The position numbers were made by a program, and so were the translations under genes. The notes under the pieces were generated by a model, which did no database searches, was not told where the DNA came from, and saw nothing but the letters and a program-made list of their open reading frames with translations. DNA of 64,000 bases from Pseudevernia furfuracea (lineage: Eukaryota > Ascomycota > Lecanoromycetes > Lecanorales > Parmeliaceae), in the NCBI GenBank assembly GCA_022315425.1, contig JAIUPT010000013.1, positions 310,001 through 374,000 of the forward strand. The letters run 5' to 3'. Shown piece by piece: positions 44,807-56,246 of the stretch (position 1 is the stretch's first letter; each line of letters begins with the position of its first letter).

Positions 44807-45611
44807 TATGATTACAGGACAGTTTTCTCAATCCTCAACTCAAACCCACGTGACCATCACCAAGGTGTATCGCCCGCCGTAAAGAATGTATCGATTAGCC
44901 TTATTTGACCGCCTTCTAAAAGGTCGCTGTGCTTGAAGAAAAACTCGGGAGGCAACCGTGACAACTTGCTGCGGAATTCTCACGCTCAACGGGCACAAAT
45001 GAGGTCGTTGTATGAGAGCGAACGAGGGATATTCCGATATTCCGTGTGGGTACCAGTATAGAAAGTCTGCATGACTGAAACTCTCCGAGGCTCAAGACCA
45101 CATCTGGAACACCGGGCAGCTTCACGATCCTGGACAAACAACTCCGGCAGACATTACTGCTATTTTTCATACCAACGAGGCGTCGCTTTTTCTCTAAGCT
45201 AGCACCACCACCTTCGACATCGTCTTTGTTGTTTGGTGGCAACATTCTGCCTGCATCCACACCTGGTTCTTTTTTATCGTTTCGGAAGGCAAGGCGACCA
45301 ACCTGATACACCCTGCGTGTCATAGATGAGCTAATTGGGCAGGGTCATTGGCTTACCAATTCCTCCATCTGATGCGCGGCGGCTCTCCGTGTAGGCACAG
45401 CCCAGGCGAAGGGGAAAGTCTGCCTTTCGTTGTCAGAACGATCAGGCAGTGTTCTTGGGGTTTGCGCCGTTTCATCTGCTATGAGTCAGGACGAGGTGTT
45501 AATAGGGAACTTTCTCTGATCATAGCTCAATCATCATCATACAGATAGAAACATCAATCTGCCATCAAGAATGCCACTACCATCGAACCGTCCACCTTAC
45601 TGGCTTCCACC
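44807..45611. other. intergenic, uncertain small frames
   Basis: A 135-codon ATG-started minus-strand frame (44916-45323) includes a CRSCLSRI motif and a charged start, but has no recognisable domain and no splice support. It could be a lineage-specific gene. Confidence 0.35.
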
Positions 45612-46109
45612 ATGTTCTCTGTGGAGGCACACATGCAGAAGGAAGCAGAGAAGCCGCCTGCCATACTAATTGGATTCTTCATAAGATCGCTCTACGTATC
45701 CCGTCCTGCTCTACAGGAAGATGCGCCGGAAGTACGTGCGGAAGTACGTAATATTCAAAATAAAAATTCAAATAGTACTGTGACACTAACAGCAACGCAG
45801 ACTTTGTCTCACCCTGAACCTATCGTCCATCTCGACGACCGTGTCCACGTTACCAACCCCCACCCAGATCTCTTATGCAGGAAGTGCCTGGTCACAACGA
45901 GTCACTTTAACGAGGAACTGGAATGCTGGACGCACCTTCTCGAGGGTTGCCACGAGGTTCTGGAGATGCTGGTGGAAAGATGGGCGACTTCCAGTGACAG
46001 AAAGTCTACTTTGCAGGGGTTGGGTTTTACCATGGGGCTTGTGGTCATGGAGGATGATTGCTGGCGCTGCCGCTGCATGTCTTCTTCGAGAGAAATCCAT
46101 TCATTCTGA
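45612..46109 (+). CDS. possible small Cys/His-rich protein
   Basis: ATG at 45612. An intron of 57 nt (45744-45800; donor GTACGT, CTAAC branch, CGCAG acceptor) gives two exons and 146 residues; retention would also keep the frame (165 residues). The second exon has CRKCLVTTSHFNEELECWTH, a CxxC followed by His and Cys that could bind zinc, then a helical LLEGCHEVLEMLVERW and a final WRCRCMSSS. I recognise no family. The canonical intron and the spacing of Cys, His and Trp make coding fairly likely. Confidence 0.45.
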   Translation: MFSVEAHMQKEAEKPPAILIGFFIRSLYVSRPALQEDAPEVRAEVRNIQNKNSNSTVTLTATQTLSHPEPIVHLDDRVHVTNPHPDLLCRKCLVTTSHFNEELECWTHLLEGCHEVLEMLVERWATSSDRKSTLQGLGFTMGLVVMEDDCWRCRCMSSSREIHSF

Positions 46110-48480
46110 TGGCATGGCAGGGTACCAATAAAAAACGAGCTGTTGTACCTTATCTACACTCACTCGTGTGTCAGTGTCAAGAAGTCTTTGGCCGATTCTG
46201 CTAGACGTGTAAGAATATCTGAGATGCGTCTGTGTAGATTCCTGCAAAGAAATCCGATGATGGGCAAAAACAGAGCATCCTCGCTTATGACCCTCGTCAT
46301 CAACACACCAGCAAAATCCTTGGCACCCTCAACAACTTTCCAACTACAAACATTAGAAAAGCACACCACCAACGCCATCTGTGGTCTCGAAAAAAAAGGC
46401 AAAAATATTTCAAGCAAAGGAGGAACAAAATTGCAAAAGATTCAACCACCAACCGAAGTTGATAGTCTATAGAAAACGGTCGAACCGTTTTACTGATATA
46501 TATAGTCGCAAGATCAGGGTCAATGTCTACGCTAGCTCTATCTGGAATTCTTCCACTAATGTGGTGAAGAATAAACGACTCGAGCTAGCAAGACCAAATT
46601 TCCTTTCATTCTTGGATGATATGAATTCCGCTATTTCAAAGTATAATGTTGATTTTCTAAACAACCATTATCTCGTTAGTATATGCATTTCGCTCGCCCT
46701 GCCCATTGCTTCCATCCACCGCTCCTACCCCACCTACTCCAATCCCGCCCTTATCCGCTATTTCTCCTCCCTCTGCTCCCCACCTTTTTAAATTAAGCAG
46801 GCACACGGGCTGTTATGGCATGATCAAAAATGTGCGTTTTTACCTGACTATTTTACATAATACTACCTTCAGACGCTATGCACAATCCCCAAGTCAAAGC
46901 TCCTAGCTGCCATGCTTCTCCAAAGCTGCAGGCAAATTTCCGTCCTCGGACTACTGAGGAACCCCTCTGTTGAATTTTCTACAGATAAACGTGACGTACA
47001 GGTAGTGAAGTACCTAATTTTCCACTCAATTCTAGCTCGGGACAGTTGAAGGCAACCAATACTGTCTCTCGGAAGGAGATTTTGAGAGTGGGGAAGCGCG
47101 GTGAGTTGGCAGGGTGTGGTGGTTGTCATAAGTAGGATGCCCCCCTGAACATGACGTCCTTTGGACCTCTCAAACTGCATCACTTTGGACCACGAAATCT
47201 CACAAGCAATTTGAATATCGCAATAGCGAACACATTATCGCAAGTTGAAACACACAATGTTGCTAGGATCCTTGTCCTACTACCTCGCTCGTTGCAGGTG
47301 GAAGACGGTCTCCGTTTCCGACATCGCGTGACGGTTGGTTGGAGATCCATCCTGCCGGTGTCCGGCAGGGCTACCAATACCAGCCATCGAACCTTTACAC
47401 AAACAACACAATGTGCTGGCAAGGCTGGACTACTGCCTATGGGCTAGGAAGAAATAAATAGGCCACCATGCTCATTCACGATTCAACCCATCTTCATTAG
47501 CACTTTACCTTCAGAGCAAAGTCGATCTGCCATCGAAGCCTTTAATAAACTCGATGATACCACCTTCTAAGGTTCGAAACATGACATCTACTGGAGCTCC
47601 CGAAGATAAAATGACTGGGAGTCTTTTCATAAAGTAAAGGACATTCTGGGCAAGGAAGCCTCGATCCGAGAGGTCAAGGTACAAGCTTACGAGCTCAACA
47701 GTACACGCGTCAGGGTATGCATCTAGTGCCAATCTGGGGCTAAACATCGTCGATTTCCTATCATTCCTTACAGCCGGTGCTCAGGCCACGATGACGGCGC
47801 TGGCTTCTGGACATACTCACGAGATTGATCATAAAACGTAAAGGCGACTAATCAGACCCTCATCCAAATTTCTCAATTTCTTTTTCTATGGATCTTCTTC
47901 CCGCTGTGCCTTAGCTTTAGCAAGCAATCCATGTTCTTCTCTTTTGGATAGCTTCTTAAAATTGCTCTTGTAGCTGTCAGACGCTAATCAGCGGCCAGTA
48001 AATCTAAGATTCTTCTCGGCACGTAGCTTTGCTAGATTGAATCCATACATGGAGTGAACAGGAATGCTGTTGTTTTGGACTTTACTTTAAGTAAGAAGGG
48101 TCGTTCTGTTTTAGCCGCCTGACGCGTTACCCTTGAGAACATTTGGTCTAGCTCATGTGTGGATACCAGGGATTCTCTTGGCAACAAACTTTGAAACTAG
48201 TAGTAACCCACCGAATATCTGCTTGCTCTACTTTAACAGCCACTTCTTGATTTTGAACAGGCCCATGTTGGAAACTTAACTTCTTGTGCTGGAAGTTGGA
48301 TAGATCCGGGTCTGGCTGCTTCGTGTTTCCCATACTCTTCCAAACTTCACCACTCTCCGGGCGCAACATCTACAACCGCCGCCCAGACGGGACCCCACGT
48401 GATTGCTTTACTCAAAAAGCCAACTCTTTTTCACCCATCACCACCTCCTCCTCCTTACCTCCGTATGCTATAGATAGCAG
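46110..48480. other. gene-poor interval, about 2.4 kb
   Basis: AT-rich, particularly 46380-46870. The longest frames are 136 codons (plus, 46381-46791), 104 codons (minus, 46869-47183) and 78 codons (minus, 47511-47747); none has domain, splice or signal support. No RNA gene or transposon end was seen. Confidence 0.4.
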
Positions 48481-49116
48481 ATGGCAAGGACGGACAGCAC
48501 AGGAGCGAGCTCGCCCGCCATGCAAACCCCCGGCAAACGCACTAGCTCGCCAACCGGTGACCCCTCCGCACAACTCATCAACGAACTATTAGCCAGCGTC
48601 GAAAAACCGAAGAGCGAGCCTAAACAACGCATTATCCGAACACCCAAAAGTCGCGGCACCAACGTGCATAGCGGCCTCGCCGGAATCTCAGTTACCAACG
48701 CCATACTGCAACTAGAGCAGCCACCAGAAGATGCCGCGATGGGGAGCAGGCACCACCCCTGGATGCGTTTGACTGGTTATGAGCTATTGACTCTGCGGAA
48801 GCGCATGAAGAAGAACGCGATCTGGAAACCCAGTGAGACTATGGTCTTGGCTGAACTCAGCGATCTCGGGCGCGGGTTCGACAACTATCTCGTGGCGAAA
48901 AAGCAAGCCGAAGAAGAGGGCAAAGACTTCGTTGACGTGGAAGATCTTCCGTCAACTAGGCCTGACCTGTTTACTAACCCCTCCACGCCTGGGGGAAGGC
49001 CAATCAATAGGGGCATGCTGCTTAATGCAGCAAAGAAGCGGAAGAGGGAGGGGCTGTCTGAGCTGGTTGACGATCAGAAAGAGAGTCTGAGCAAGAAGGT
49101 CTTGCAATCTTTCTGA
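48481..49116 (+). CDS. uncharacterised intronless protein, 211 aa
   Basis: A single exon from ATG 48481 to TGA 49116. Residues 1-70 are Ser/Thr/Pro-rich. The part after residue 95 looks folded and mainly helical: HHPWMRLTGYELLTLRKRMK, KPSETMVLAELSDLGRG, YLVAKKQAEEEGKDFVDVED. A basic KKRKREG stretch near the C-terminus could be a nuclear localisation signal. I recognise no family, but composition and length support a real gene, possibly nuclear. Confidence 0.6.
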   Translation: MARTDSTGASSPAMQTPGKRTSSPTGDPSAQLINELLASVEKPKSEPKQRIIRTPKSRGTNVHSGLAGISVTNAILQLEQPPEDAAMGSRHHPWMRLTGYELLTLRKRMKKNAIWKPSETMVLAELSDLGRGFDNYLVAKKQAEEEGKDFVDVEDLPSTRPDLFTNPSTPGGRPINRGMLLNAAKKRKREGLSELVDDQKESLSKKVLQSF

Positions 49117-50848
49117 TGCTCTGGTATTATGGCTGTTGGCGATAGCCGACCTGTGCTGTGGACCGGCAAATACCGCCATGCGCCCGCGAATCATGTTACT
49201 GTATGCGACTCGCTTTCTGGAATCTGACGGACCCATTTGTCCTGTCAAGCTCACAGAAAACCTTCGTCAAATTCCTCCGTCACTTTGGAGCTATCTATTC
49301 ATATTTTCCCTTTTCTTATTCTGCATAGCCAGGAGTTCAGCGTGGACTTAATGATATCCTTCTTTGCGGCTTTCGATTTCTTATCTTTGAAGTCGACATA
49401 TTCCTGATCCAGCACGAACCCTTACCCGTTTCTTCACCAACTTCTCAAATGCCAGCCCACTCGTCCATCCCGCCATCTCCAAACCAACCTCAGCACAACG
49501 AAATCTCCAAGAGCCATCACTACACCACCGACCGACAATCCCTGCTATCGGATATTATTCATCACAAGCACGCCCTCCTACCGACCTTCGTCACCGCGCC
49601 ATCACCAACTCCTTCTACTTCACCGGCCTTGTCTTCCACTCCTTACCGTCGAGCTAACATCCGCCATCCTTCCCATCCGCACAACTGCCTTCCTTCTCGC
49701 CAAACTCTATGACGAAATGCTGGACGCCTGCCTATCCGACTGACAAAACAAACCTGAAGTCTCAACCCTGATCCTCAGACTCGGTGACTTGCAGCTAACA
49801 ATTGTCTCTGAGGGGACCATTCCATGGAGTCTGGTGGTGAGTTCTGCAGCGAGCTGGTATGCACATACAACTCAGTACGTATCGGGTTGTGTATGCTACT
49901 CATGATTTGAGGCACGTTGTGCAGTTTAGTTTCGATATTAAGAGCGTTAAGTATAATGTAATGCACCGCGCACTGAATGCTATGTGACCCTCGCTTATGC
50001 CAGCGACATCCGTTCAAGCTCATCACTACTCTTCAAATCCTTGCATGAGATTTATGGATCGGTTTTCGCTCAAAAGCCCCTACCTAGCCTCCTCCCTTCC
50101 CCAAGAAGCTCATCAACCAGCAGTTTGATGTCGCAAATTGCAATTGCTTGTGTGGCATGTAATTCTTTCAACGCTTATTTCCAGGCGCGGAACAATCCAG
50201 AGAATCCCGCAAGGGACTCTTGCAAAAAACAACCATCAACCATCAACCATCAGAGGCCGGGATTCAATTCACGAGCAAGAATCCAAAGAGGCAACCAACC
50301 AACTCCCCTAGCCCCGATTGCAATCCCAAGCAACAACGAGGCTCTCATCACTCTAGGAGACCAAACCAAGCTACGCGGTAGCGGAGCCGGTGACTCACTC
50401 CTACATCTATACATACGTGAATCACACGAATACAACTCAGATACCCACCCCCCCCCCTCCCTCCGCCTCGCCATCACCCCTCCTCTCCCCCCAGGCACCC
50501 CATCCCCCCCTCCCGCCTCCGCTTCCAACCCTCCTACCCAATCGTCTCCCCCCCCCCCCCCTCCTCCTCCACCCCGACCTCATCAACAACCCTCGCCAAC
50601 CGCCTCTCACAAGGGAGCAAGTGGGATACATTCAAGGGGAGGGGAATGGGAATGATGTGCTTCGGATACGATGGGAGCATGGGCGGATCTACTCACGTCA
50701 CGTTGCGCGATTTCCACATTCTCAACATTCCAGCTTTAGATCATGAAGTATCTGATATCTAACGCATTACAAAGTCGGATGTCAGAAAGAAGCCTTGTAA
50801 ATATAGAAAGACATGGCGACAAAGCCATCAAGAGCAAAGTGCTACGGA
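49117..50848. other. intergenic, pyrimidine-rich, about 1.7 kb
   Basis: Between 49430 and 50640 the plus strand is strongly C-rich, so several long overlapping frames are open by composition alone. They include 49449-49712 and 49984-50655. None is convincing. Two long cytosine runs lie at 50448-50457 and 50548-50561. Confidence 0.45.
50448..50561. repeat. two poly-C runs (C10 and C14)
   Basis: C10 at 50448-50457 and C14 at 50548-50561 lie within a CCT/CCC-rich tract about 300 bp beyond the 3' end of the zinc-knuckle gene. Run lengths may be imprecise if read by sequencing chemistry that miscounts homopolymers. Confidence 0.85.
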
Positions 50849-53617
50849 TCATCGACGAGACTGACCGCCATCTTCCAGTTTTAAAGAGGCACCGCCAATA
50901 TTGTCCCTTCCGCTGCCCATCTCTCCGTCTTCGGTTTTGCCAATCGAGCTGTATCGCGATCGGTTCCCCGTACCTCCACCACGAGGGTGAGGCGAGCGGT
51001 TCCCTCCTCCTCGTGCAACTGCTACTGGATTACGCCCGCGGTAGTTGGGTGAGACCCATTGTTGATACTCGTTTGGTCTATTCCATTCCTTACCATCGCG
51101 TCGAGGCTCGGTACACTCATTGACAATGTGGCCGGCCTGACCACAGTTGTGACACGTGCGAAGGTATCTCGGAATTCCATTTCCGTTTGAGAAATTCCTG
51201 TTTCCATAGGGAGACGGGCTTCTGGTGCGTCGTTGGCGACGAGGACTTAAGCTCCTACGTCTGAAACCTGGAGATCTGCTTCGTCCTCCTTGTCGAGGTA
51301 TGTATCGGTCCCCTCTGACGGCTGATCCTTCTCCCTTGACGCTGGCAGGACTCGTTAGTGGCTTCTCGTTAGCAGCATGCCCATTAAGATCTGTTCGTGC
51401 GATCTTGTCAGCAGACTGCATGCGCCTAGTATCCAGATCATCTTCAGCATGTCGTCTCTTCAACGTTGCAGTGGGCGTCTGAGGTGTCGGCAGTCCGGCT
51501 GACAATGCCGCGTCCTTGATCTTGATACCCACATTGTTAGCTTCTTTGAGGGGAAGGGGCGGAGGTGGCATTTTGGCATAGACAATAGAGGCGTGACGGG
51601 TGGCTTTGGGAGGAGTGTTGGTAGGCAGGACAGATTGCGCCCGTTTCTGCATTGACCTTTCTTGCAACTCCAGCTGTTCCTCTCGCTCAAGTTCTGCTTT
51701 TTGAACGTCAAGCGCCCTCTTCTTGCGGAACCAGGTCAGTCTTCTCTCACGATGAGCTAGGTCATAGTATTCGGTCAGCTCGAGCCAGTCGCTGATATCT
51801 TCGTCCCCTTGAACGATTTGCCCGGTGGGAGAAAGCATCACGGTGTCCATGTCTTGTTCGCCAATCGTTGACTCGACTGTGGGCATTTGCGTGTCGATCC
51901 TAAGTTGGGTCGCATCTGATTCAACCCTACCATTGGGTCTCTTAGGATCATGCGATGCTCGTGGTTCGGCTTCTTGTCTGCGAACGTCCTTTGGTGACGA
52001 TGATACCTTGGAGCTGTCTGAGGCCTTCTTTGAAGCTGCTGCTCGCTGAGCGTCAAGATTTTTCTTGTATTCCTCTGCTCTCCTGGCGTTATCTTCCGTG
52101 CGCTGTTGTCGACGTAGCTCGTCATCGGACAGCCTACGTCGGACGTCTCGCTCGACTTGAGCGGTATTGGCCAGCGCTTGTGATATCGATGGTCTTCTTG
52201 AATCTCTGTCTTCATCTCTACCGTTAGCATCTCTAACGCGATCCCACTCTCGATCCCTTCGTGAGTCTTGATACAAATCATGAGATGCTGGGTAGCCATT
52301 TTTTTGTTTCCACGCCTGTTGCTTGAGCTGCTTGTTTGATAACTTGGGGGACGATCTTTGTTCTGCTTTGGAGTGATCCGGCATCTTTGGACCCGATTTT
52401 GCTGGGTCTGTTGTCGGCTGTTTCGATGTTCTAAGAGGCTGATATGCCTTGTTCACTTCGTCCTGGCGTATTAATTTTTCGTTCTTGTCTTGGTCAGCCT
52501 GTTTGCTATCCTTTGTCTCTGTAGGGTTGGAAGATGGTGGAGCGACAATTGGCGAGGAAGGACCGCTGTGAATCTCTCCTTCGGACATTTCAGAAGAAGC
52601 TTGGTTCTTCTGCAAGGCGGGGCGAATGTCTGAGACAGCAGGCTTTGTCAGTTTGACGTCGTTGGTACGTAGATCTTTTGGCTTCTCAACACTTGCTCTA
52701 TCGAAACGGCTTCCATTCGTCATCTTAGCATCCGGTTTGGCAGTGTCGGCGGCGTTCCTGGCTGAAGCAAAAAGAATCTCAAATTCGTCATCTTTGACAG
52801 GTACACCTTGAGATTGTTCTTGGGGTTTGCTTGTTGACTTTTCATCTGCCTTTTTCGCCGCGGTTGCCTGCCCCGCGGCAATTTTGGAAGCATCTTCCGT
52901 CTTCGCCATTGCTGTCCGTGTTCCGTTTTTATGTAGCTCTTGTGCGTTGGTCTGCGGAATGTTGGGAAGCTCGGCTTTCTTCACTGCAGGACTTGCTCGG
53001 GGGGATGCTGTAGTTGATGGCCTTTTAGCCAGGAGCTTCGCTCTTAGCTCCGCTGCACGCGCAGCGCTATCGTTGACCATTGGAGAATTTGTCACCAACG
53101 CTGGAGCGGAGGCTGTCGGGCCTTGTAGTCTGGGGTGAGGCAGAGTTAGTGGAGAGGATGAAGCGAGGTTGGGAAGCTGCCCGGGCTTGACAGGTGGTTC
53201 GTGATTTGCTGCTTGCGTTTGGCTCGATATTACGCCATTATGATTAAGCTGTTGTTTATTTTGCAGATTCTTGAGAATCTCTGTATCATCAACAGCCATA
53301 AGCGAGTCTTCGTCTCCCTCGTCTCCCTCTTCTTCTTGTTGGCCGAGAGCCATGTATTCTTCTCCGCTATTCTGGTTCCAAGCATCTTGGTTCACGGGCG
53401 ACCCTTGAAATGGCAGGTTGAAGTTGTAATTCCCCTGCCCACCATTCTGCCAAGCGGCCGTGTTGTAAAATGGCACAGCAAAAGCTTGCTGGAGTGGTGT
53501 AGCGGGGCCAGGACCAGGTGAGATCAGAGAGCCCATGAGGCCTGTAAAGTCATTGTTTGCGTGTGGCGGCGGTGAGCCGTGTGGAGTACCACGGTAGCCG
53601 TTGAAATTCTGAGACAT
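50849..53617 (-). CDS. CCHC zinc-knuckle protein with long disordered regions
   Basis: A single exon. The start is the ATG at 53617 (MSQNFNGYRGTPHG), giving 922 residues; six upstream codons in frame begin with TTG. A single zinc knuckle, CHNCGQAGHIVNEC, lies at residues 822-835 and is flanked by Arg/Ser- and Arg/Gly-rich tracts (RSRSPGFRRRSLSPRRQRRT; RGGGNRSPHPRGGG), typical of RNA-binding nuclear proteins. A folded or coiled region before it (DISDWLELTEYYDLAHRERR, LDVQKAELEREEQLELQERS) is the other conserved-looking block. The N-terminal 600 residues are low in complexity and highly charged. A role in RNA processing is inferred; I do not know the orthologue in model yeasts. Confidence 0.75.
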   Translation of the reverse strand: MSQNFNGYRGTPHGSPPPHANNDFTGLMGSLISPGPGPATPLQQAFAVPFYNTAAWQNGGQGNYNFNLPFQGSPVNQDAWNQNSGEEYMALGQQEEEGDEGDEDSLMAVDDTEILKNLQNKQQLNHNGVISSQTQAANHEPPVKPGQLPNLASSSPLTLPHPRLQGPTASAPALVTNSPMVNDSAARAAELRAKLLAKRPSTTASPRASPAVKKAELPNIPQTNAQELHKNGTRTAMAKTEDASKIAAGQATAAKKADEKSTSKPQEQSQGVPVKDDEFEILFASARNAADTAKPDAKMTNGSRFDRASVEKPKDLRTNDVKLTKPAVSDIRPALQKNQASSEMSEGEIHSGPSSPIVAPPSSNPTETKDSKQADQDKNEKLIRQDEVNKAYQPLRTSKQPTTDPAKSGPKMPDHSKAEQRSSPKLSNKQLKQQAWKQKNGYPASHDLYQDSRRDREWDRVRDANGRDEDRDSRRPSISQALANTAQVERDVRRRLSDDELRRQQRTEDNARRAEEYKKNLDAQRAAASKKASDSSKVSSSPKDVRRQEAEPRASHDPKRPNGRVESDATQLRIDTQMPTVESTIGEQDMDTVMLSPTGQIVQGDEDISDWLELTEYYDLAHRERRLTWFRKKRALDVQKAELEREEQLELQERSMQKRAQSVLPTNTPPKATRHASIVYAKMPPPPLPLKEANNVGIKIKDAALSAGLPTPQTPTATLKRRHAEDDLDTRRMQSADKIARTDLNGHAANEKPLTSPASVKGEGSAVRGDRYIPRQGGRSRSPGFRRRSLSPRRQRRTRSPSPYGNRNFSNGNGIPRYLRTCHNCGQAGHIVNECTEPRRDGKEWNRPNEYQQWVSPNYRGRNPVAVARGGGNRSPHPRGGGTGNRSRYSSIGKTEDGEMGSGRDNIGGASLKLEDGGQSRR

Positions 53618-54221
53618 CTCCACCAACTTTGTCAAAGGGTTGTATTCATTGCCATTGCAGTGAGAGTATGTAGTATTTCAAGCTGATGTTCGTTATAATT
53701 GAAATTCTCATCAAGAAAGGTTCTTTTTTGAGATGTGTCGAGCAGGTGTTGTCTGGTACTTTCAAGAGGGGCATCCAAGGGTCTAGGCGTGTGCTCCTTT
53801 GTTGATAATCTTCTGATTCTTCGGCTACCAGCATACGCAATTCAAGGGTTCTCGACAGCTCATGAAACAGCCGTAGAGGACAGTAGTCATACTATGCTAT
53901 AGCATATATGATGAGTTGGGAGTGAGAGAAAAAGTGGGAGGTGGGATCGCGAGCAGTGACTTGAAGCCCCGAATGACGCGGAATAATTCGAGGAAATTTT
54001 TACCGCCCGAGGCGCGCACAGACCAGCGCCAAGGGTTCACCCTTACATTAAACGGTCGCCACTCATCATTTGACGTTATAAAAAAGAGCATCATCTTTAG
54101 CCACGGAGGTACTAGTGGAATACATAAAAGCTATGAATCATCGTTACTATGGCTATGGCTATGAATACAGGCCTGAATTGCAGTAGTCCTAAATGCTCTG
54201 ATGCATCTCTGGCGGTTTTTT
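53618..54221. other. intergenic, no feature seen
   Basis: About 600 bp that should contain the zinc-knuckle promoter and the 3' untranslated region of the next minus-strand gene. Only short frames occur. Confidence 0.5.
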
Positions 54222-55799
54222 TCACACATCACGCTCTTTCGGACTCCGCCCTAACATCTTCCGAATCCTGCTACTGGACCTCCTTGTCACTCTTTCGGTC
54301 GGCTGCGAAACATTTGCCCCTAAGTCCAAACCGAGACCGCCCATGCCTCGTTCCAGTGAAACATCCCGTCCCTCCCTAGAACTCATCGATGAACGTGGCA
54401 AAGGGGACCCATTCGCTCGAGACACCTCTTTCTCCGTTTCGCTATCTTCAAGGTCGCCAACAGGGCTCAGTTGGATGACCTTTGTGGATGATCTGCGCGT
54501 AGATAAACGCTGCATAAACGCCGTACCGGTGGAGACAGACCGTTGAGGTGGGGTAAACGGTGGGTAAGATGACAGTGGTACTGTGGAGTTTGAAACGGTG
54601 TGATGGAGGGCGGCCCTTGTCCGTTTCGCACTGCTTAAGCTAAGACTTGGGCTTTTGGGAATTGCAAGCTGATTGCTACTGAATTGATTTGCGTTGAGAG
54701 ACAGGCTTCGACGCTTGTGACCCAGACGCAGATTAGGACTAGTCGATAGACCTTGTGTGGGTTGGTCGTACTTGAAATCTGGTGAAAAGCCTTCTCGAAA
54801 TGCTACCCAGATACCAGTGATGGTGATAAGTGTTCTCAATGCGTCGTCTACCTCTATAGGATCTCGAGCCGCTAGGCTTGATTCTGTGGAAGGCGTCATT
54901 AGTTCTTCGGATACAGAGGCAGAGGACGTCGTAGGCGTGGAAGAAGCTTGTGAACTAAGGCTTGTAGATGGATGGGAATATTGATCTGAAACTTCTATTA
55001 TCTGGTGGTCCAGAGTTGCGATAACCGCGTGACGACGGGAATTTGGGTTGAGAATGCTAAAGTTGAATTTCTTGTCCTCGGACGTGGATGATATGGAGGC
55101 TGTCCGGTCACTTTTTGGCTGCCTTGGTACCCACCTGGCTACGGTTCGATTACCACAGTCGTCGGTAGACGCGAACTCGTAAGTGCCATTTTTACGCTGC
55201 GAAGCAGTCCAGGATGGTCCTTGGTTCAGGCATATCTCCGTCTCTCCTTGGCCGTACGGGTAGTCGTCCCTGCTTGGTTGACAGATGGCAGCAATGATCT
55301 CCCGCTTGTCCCATTTGTCGTCGAACAAATCGTCAACGTCATGAGACTGCAGTTCTTGCGTCTCGTAGTCCTCACTGCTGACAACCACCAAGTCATCCAC
55401 GCCCAGCCCAGCTTTGCCTTTGAAAGTGCGGGGGAAATGCCTCGCAAGCCTTGGCGCGAAGACAACAGAAGGTAGGACTTCGAGGATAGGAGTCGGGCGA
55501 GATGCTTTGGAGATCTTCTGTAACTGCAAAAGCACTCTCGGCCGTATATGGAGACGCTGTTTGTGGATGTGCACAGGAGGCGGATGGCAAAGGCGAAAGG
55601 CGGTCTTGCTTCTGATTCTGCCGGATGCGCTCCTCCTCTTCGATGCTATATCTGAATCTGCTATCGACGTAGCTTGGGTTTCAAGGGATGATGCTCCATC
55701 TTGAGCGGCCTCTTCGAATATCGACGGTGTAGTGACCCCAGATTCTAATGATTTTGTGGAGGTGGGCCTCGACGTGAAGGCGCTTGCAATATAATTCAT
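54222..55799 (-). CDS. conserved-looking fungal protein of unknown function, 525 aa
   Basis: A single exon from ATG 55799 (MNYIASAFTSRPTSTKSLES). The frame is open 65 codons upstream, but that part reads as non-coding leader. Residues about 75-130 (HIRPRVLLQLQKISKASRPT, PILEVLPSVVFAPRLARHFP) and the following acidic and aromatic block (DDLVVVSSEDYETQELQSHD, WVPRQPKS) look like a family I have met in many Pezizomycotina genomes without a function. A later helix (DALRTLITITGIWVAFREGF) is also conserved in style. The C-terminus is Ser/Arg-rich, ending RSSSRIRKMLGRSPKERDV. No membrane or signal segment. The location is probably cytosol or nucleus. Confidence 0.7.
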   Translation of the reverse strand: MNYIASAFTSRPTSTKSLESGVTTPSIFEEAAQDGASSLETQATSIADSDIASKRRSASGRIRSKTAFRLCHPPPVHIHKQRLHIRPRVLLQLQKISKASRPTPILEVLPSVVFAPRLARHFPRTFKGKAGLGVDDLVVVSSEDYETQELQSHDVDDLFDDKWDKREIIAAICQPSRDDYPYGQGETEICLNQGPSWTASQRKNGTYEFASTDDCGNRTVARWVPRQPKSDRTASISSTSEDKKFNFSILNPNSRRHAVIATLDHQIIEVSDQYSHPSTSLSSQASSTPTTSSASVSEELMTPSTESSLAARDPIEVDDALRTLITITGIWVAFREGFSPDFKYDQPTQGLSTSPNLRLGHKRRSLSLNANQFSSNQLAIPKSPSLSLSSAKRTRAALHHTVSNSTVPLSSYPPFTPPQRSVSTGTAFMQRLSTRRSSTKVIQLSPVGDLEDSETEKEVSRANGSPLPRSSMSSREGRDVSLERGMGGLGLDLGANVSQPTERVTRRSSSRIRKMLGRSPKERDV

Positions 55800-56213
55800 A
55801 GTATGAGCAACTGGACAGAAAGCACAGGAAACTTGAGAAAGTAATTGCTGGTTGTCGATATGTTTACGGCACGTGAGATCCTGGCCGTGAGCTGCCTCGG
55901 CTACCATACCAAGACTGGAAAGCATTGCGAAGGCGGAGGTGGGGGGACCGAGGAGCTTGGTCCTTCCATTCGATCTCCGAAGGTGTCTGGGCAATTTCGC
56001 GAAGAAGGAAAGAGTAAGAACGATGGGAGAGACAAAGAGGGAGAAGACAATGAAAGGTATGCAGCAATGAATCCTGGCGGGGTCGGCATAAGACGAGACC
56101 GAACCCGATTTACGAGTTACGAGATGCGTCAGCTTTCCGGAATTTCAGTAAGGTAAGACAGAAAGATGCTATTAGGCTGCCATAGCTAGCTAATAGTAAT
56201 CGATGATGATGGT

Positions 56214-56246
<33 letters not shown>

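Noticed and set aside
44916..45323. 135-codon ATG-started minus-strand frame with CRSCLSRI
   Set aside because: No domain or homologous feature recognised; could be a lineage-specific gene but support is too thin.
47511..47747. 78-codon minus-strand frame
   Set aside because: Locally protein-like but short, with no neighbouring exons or recognised family.
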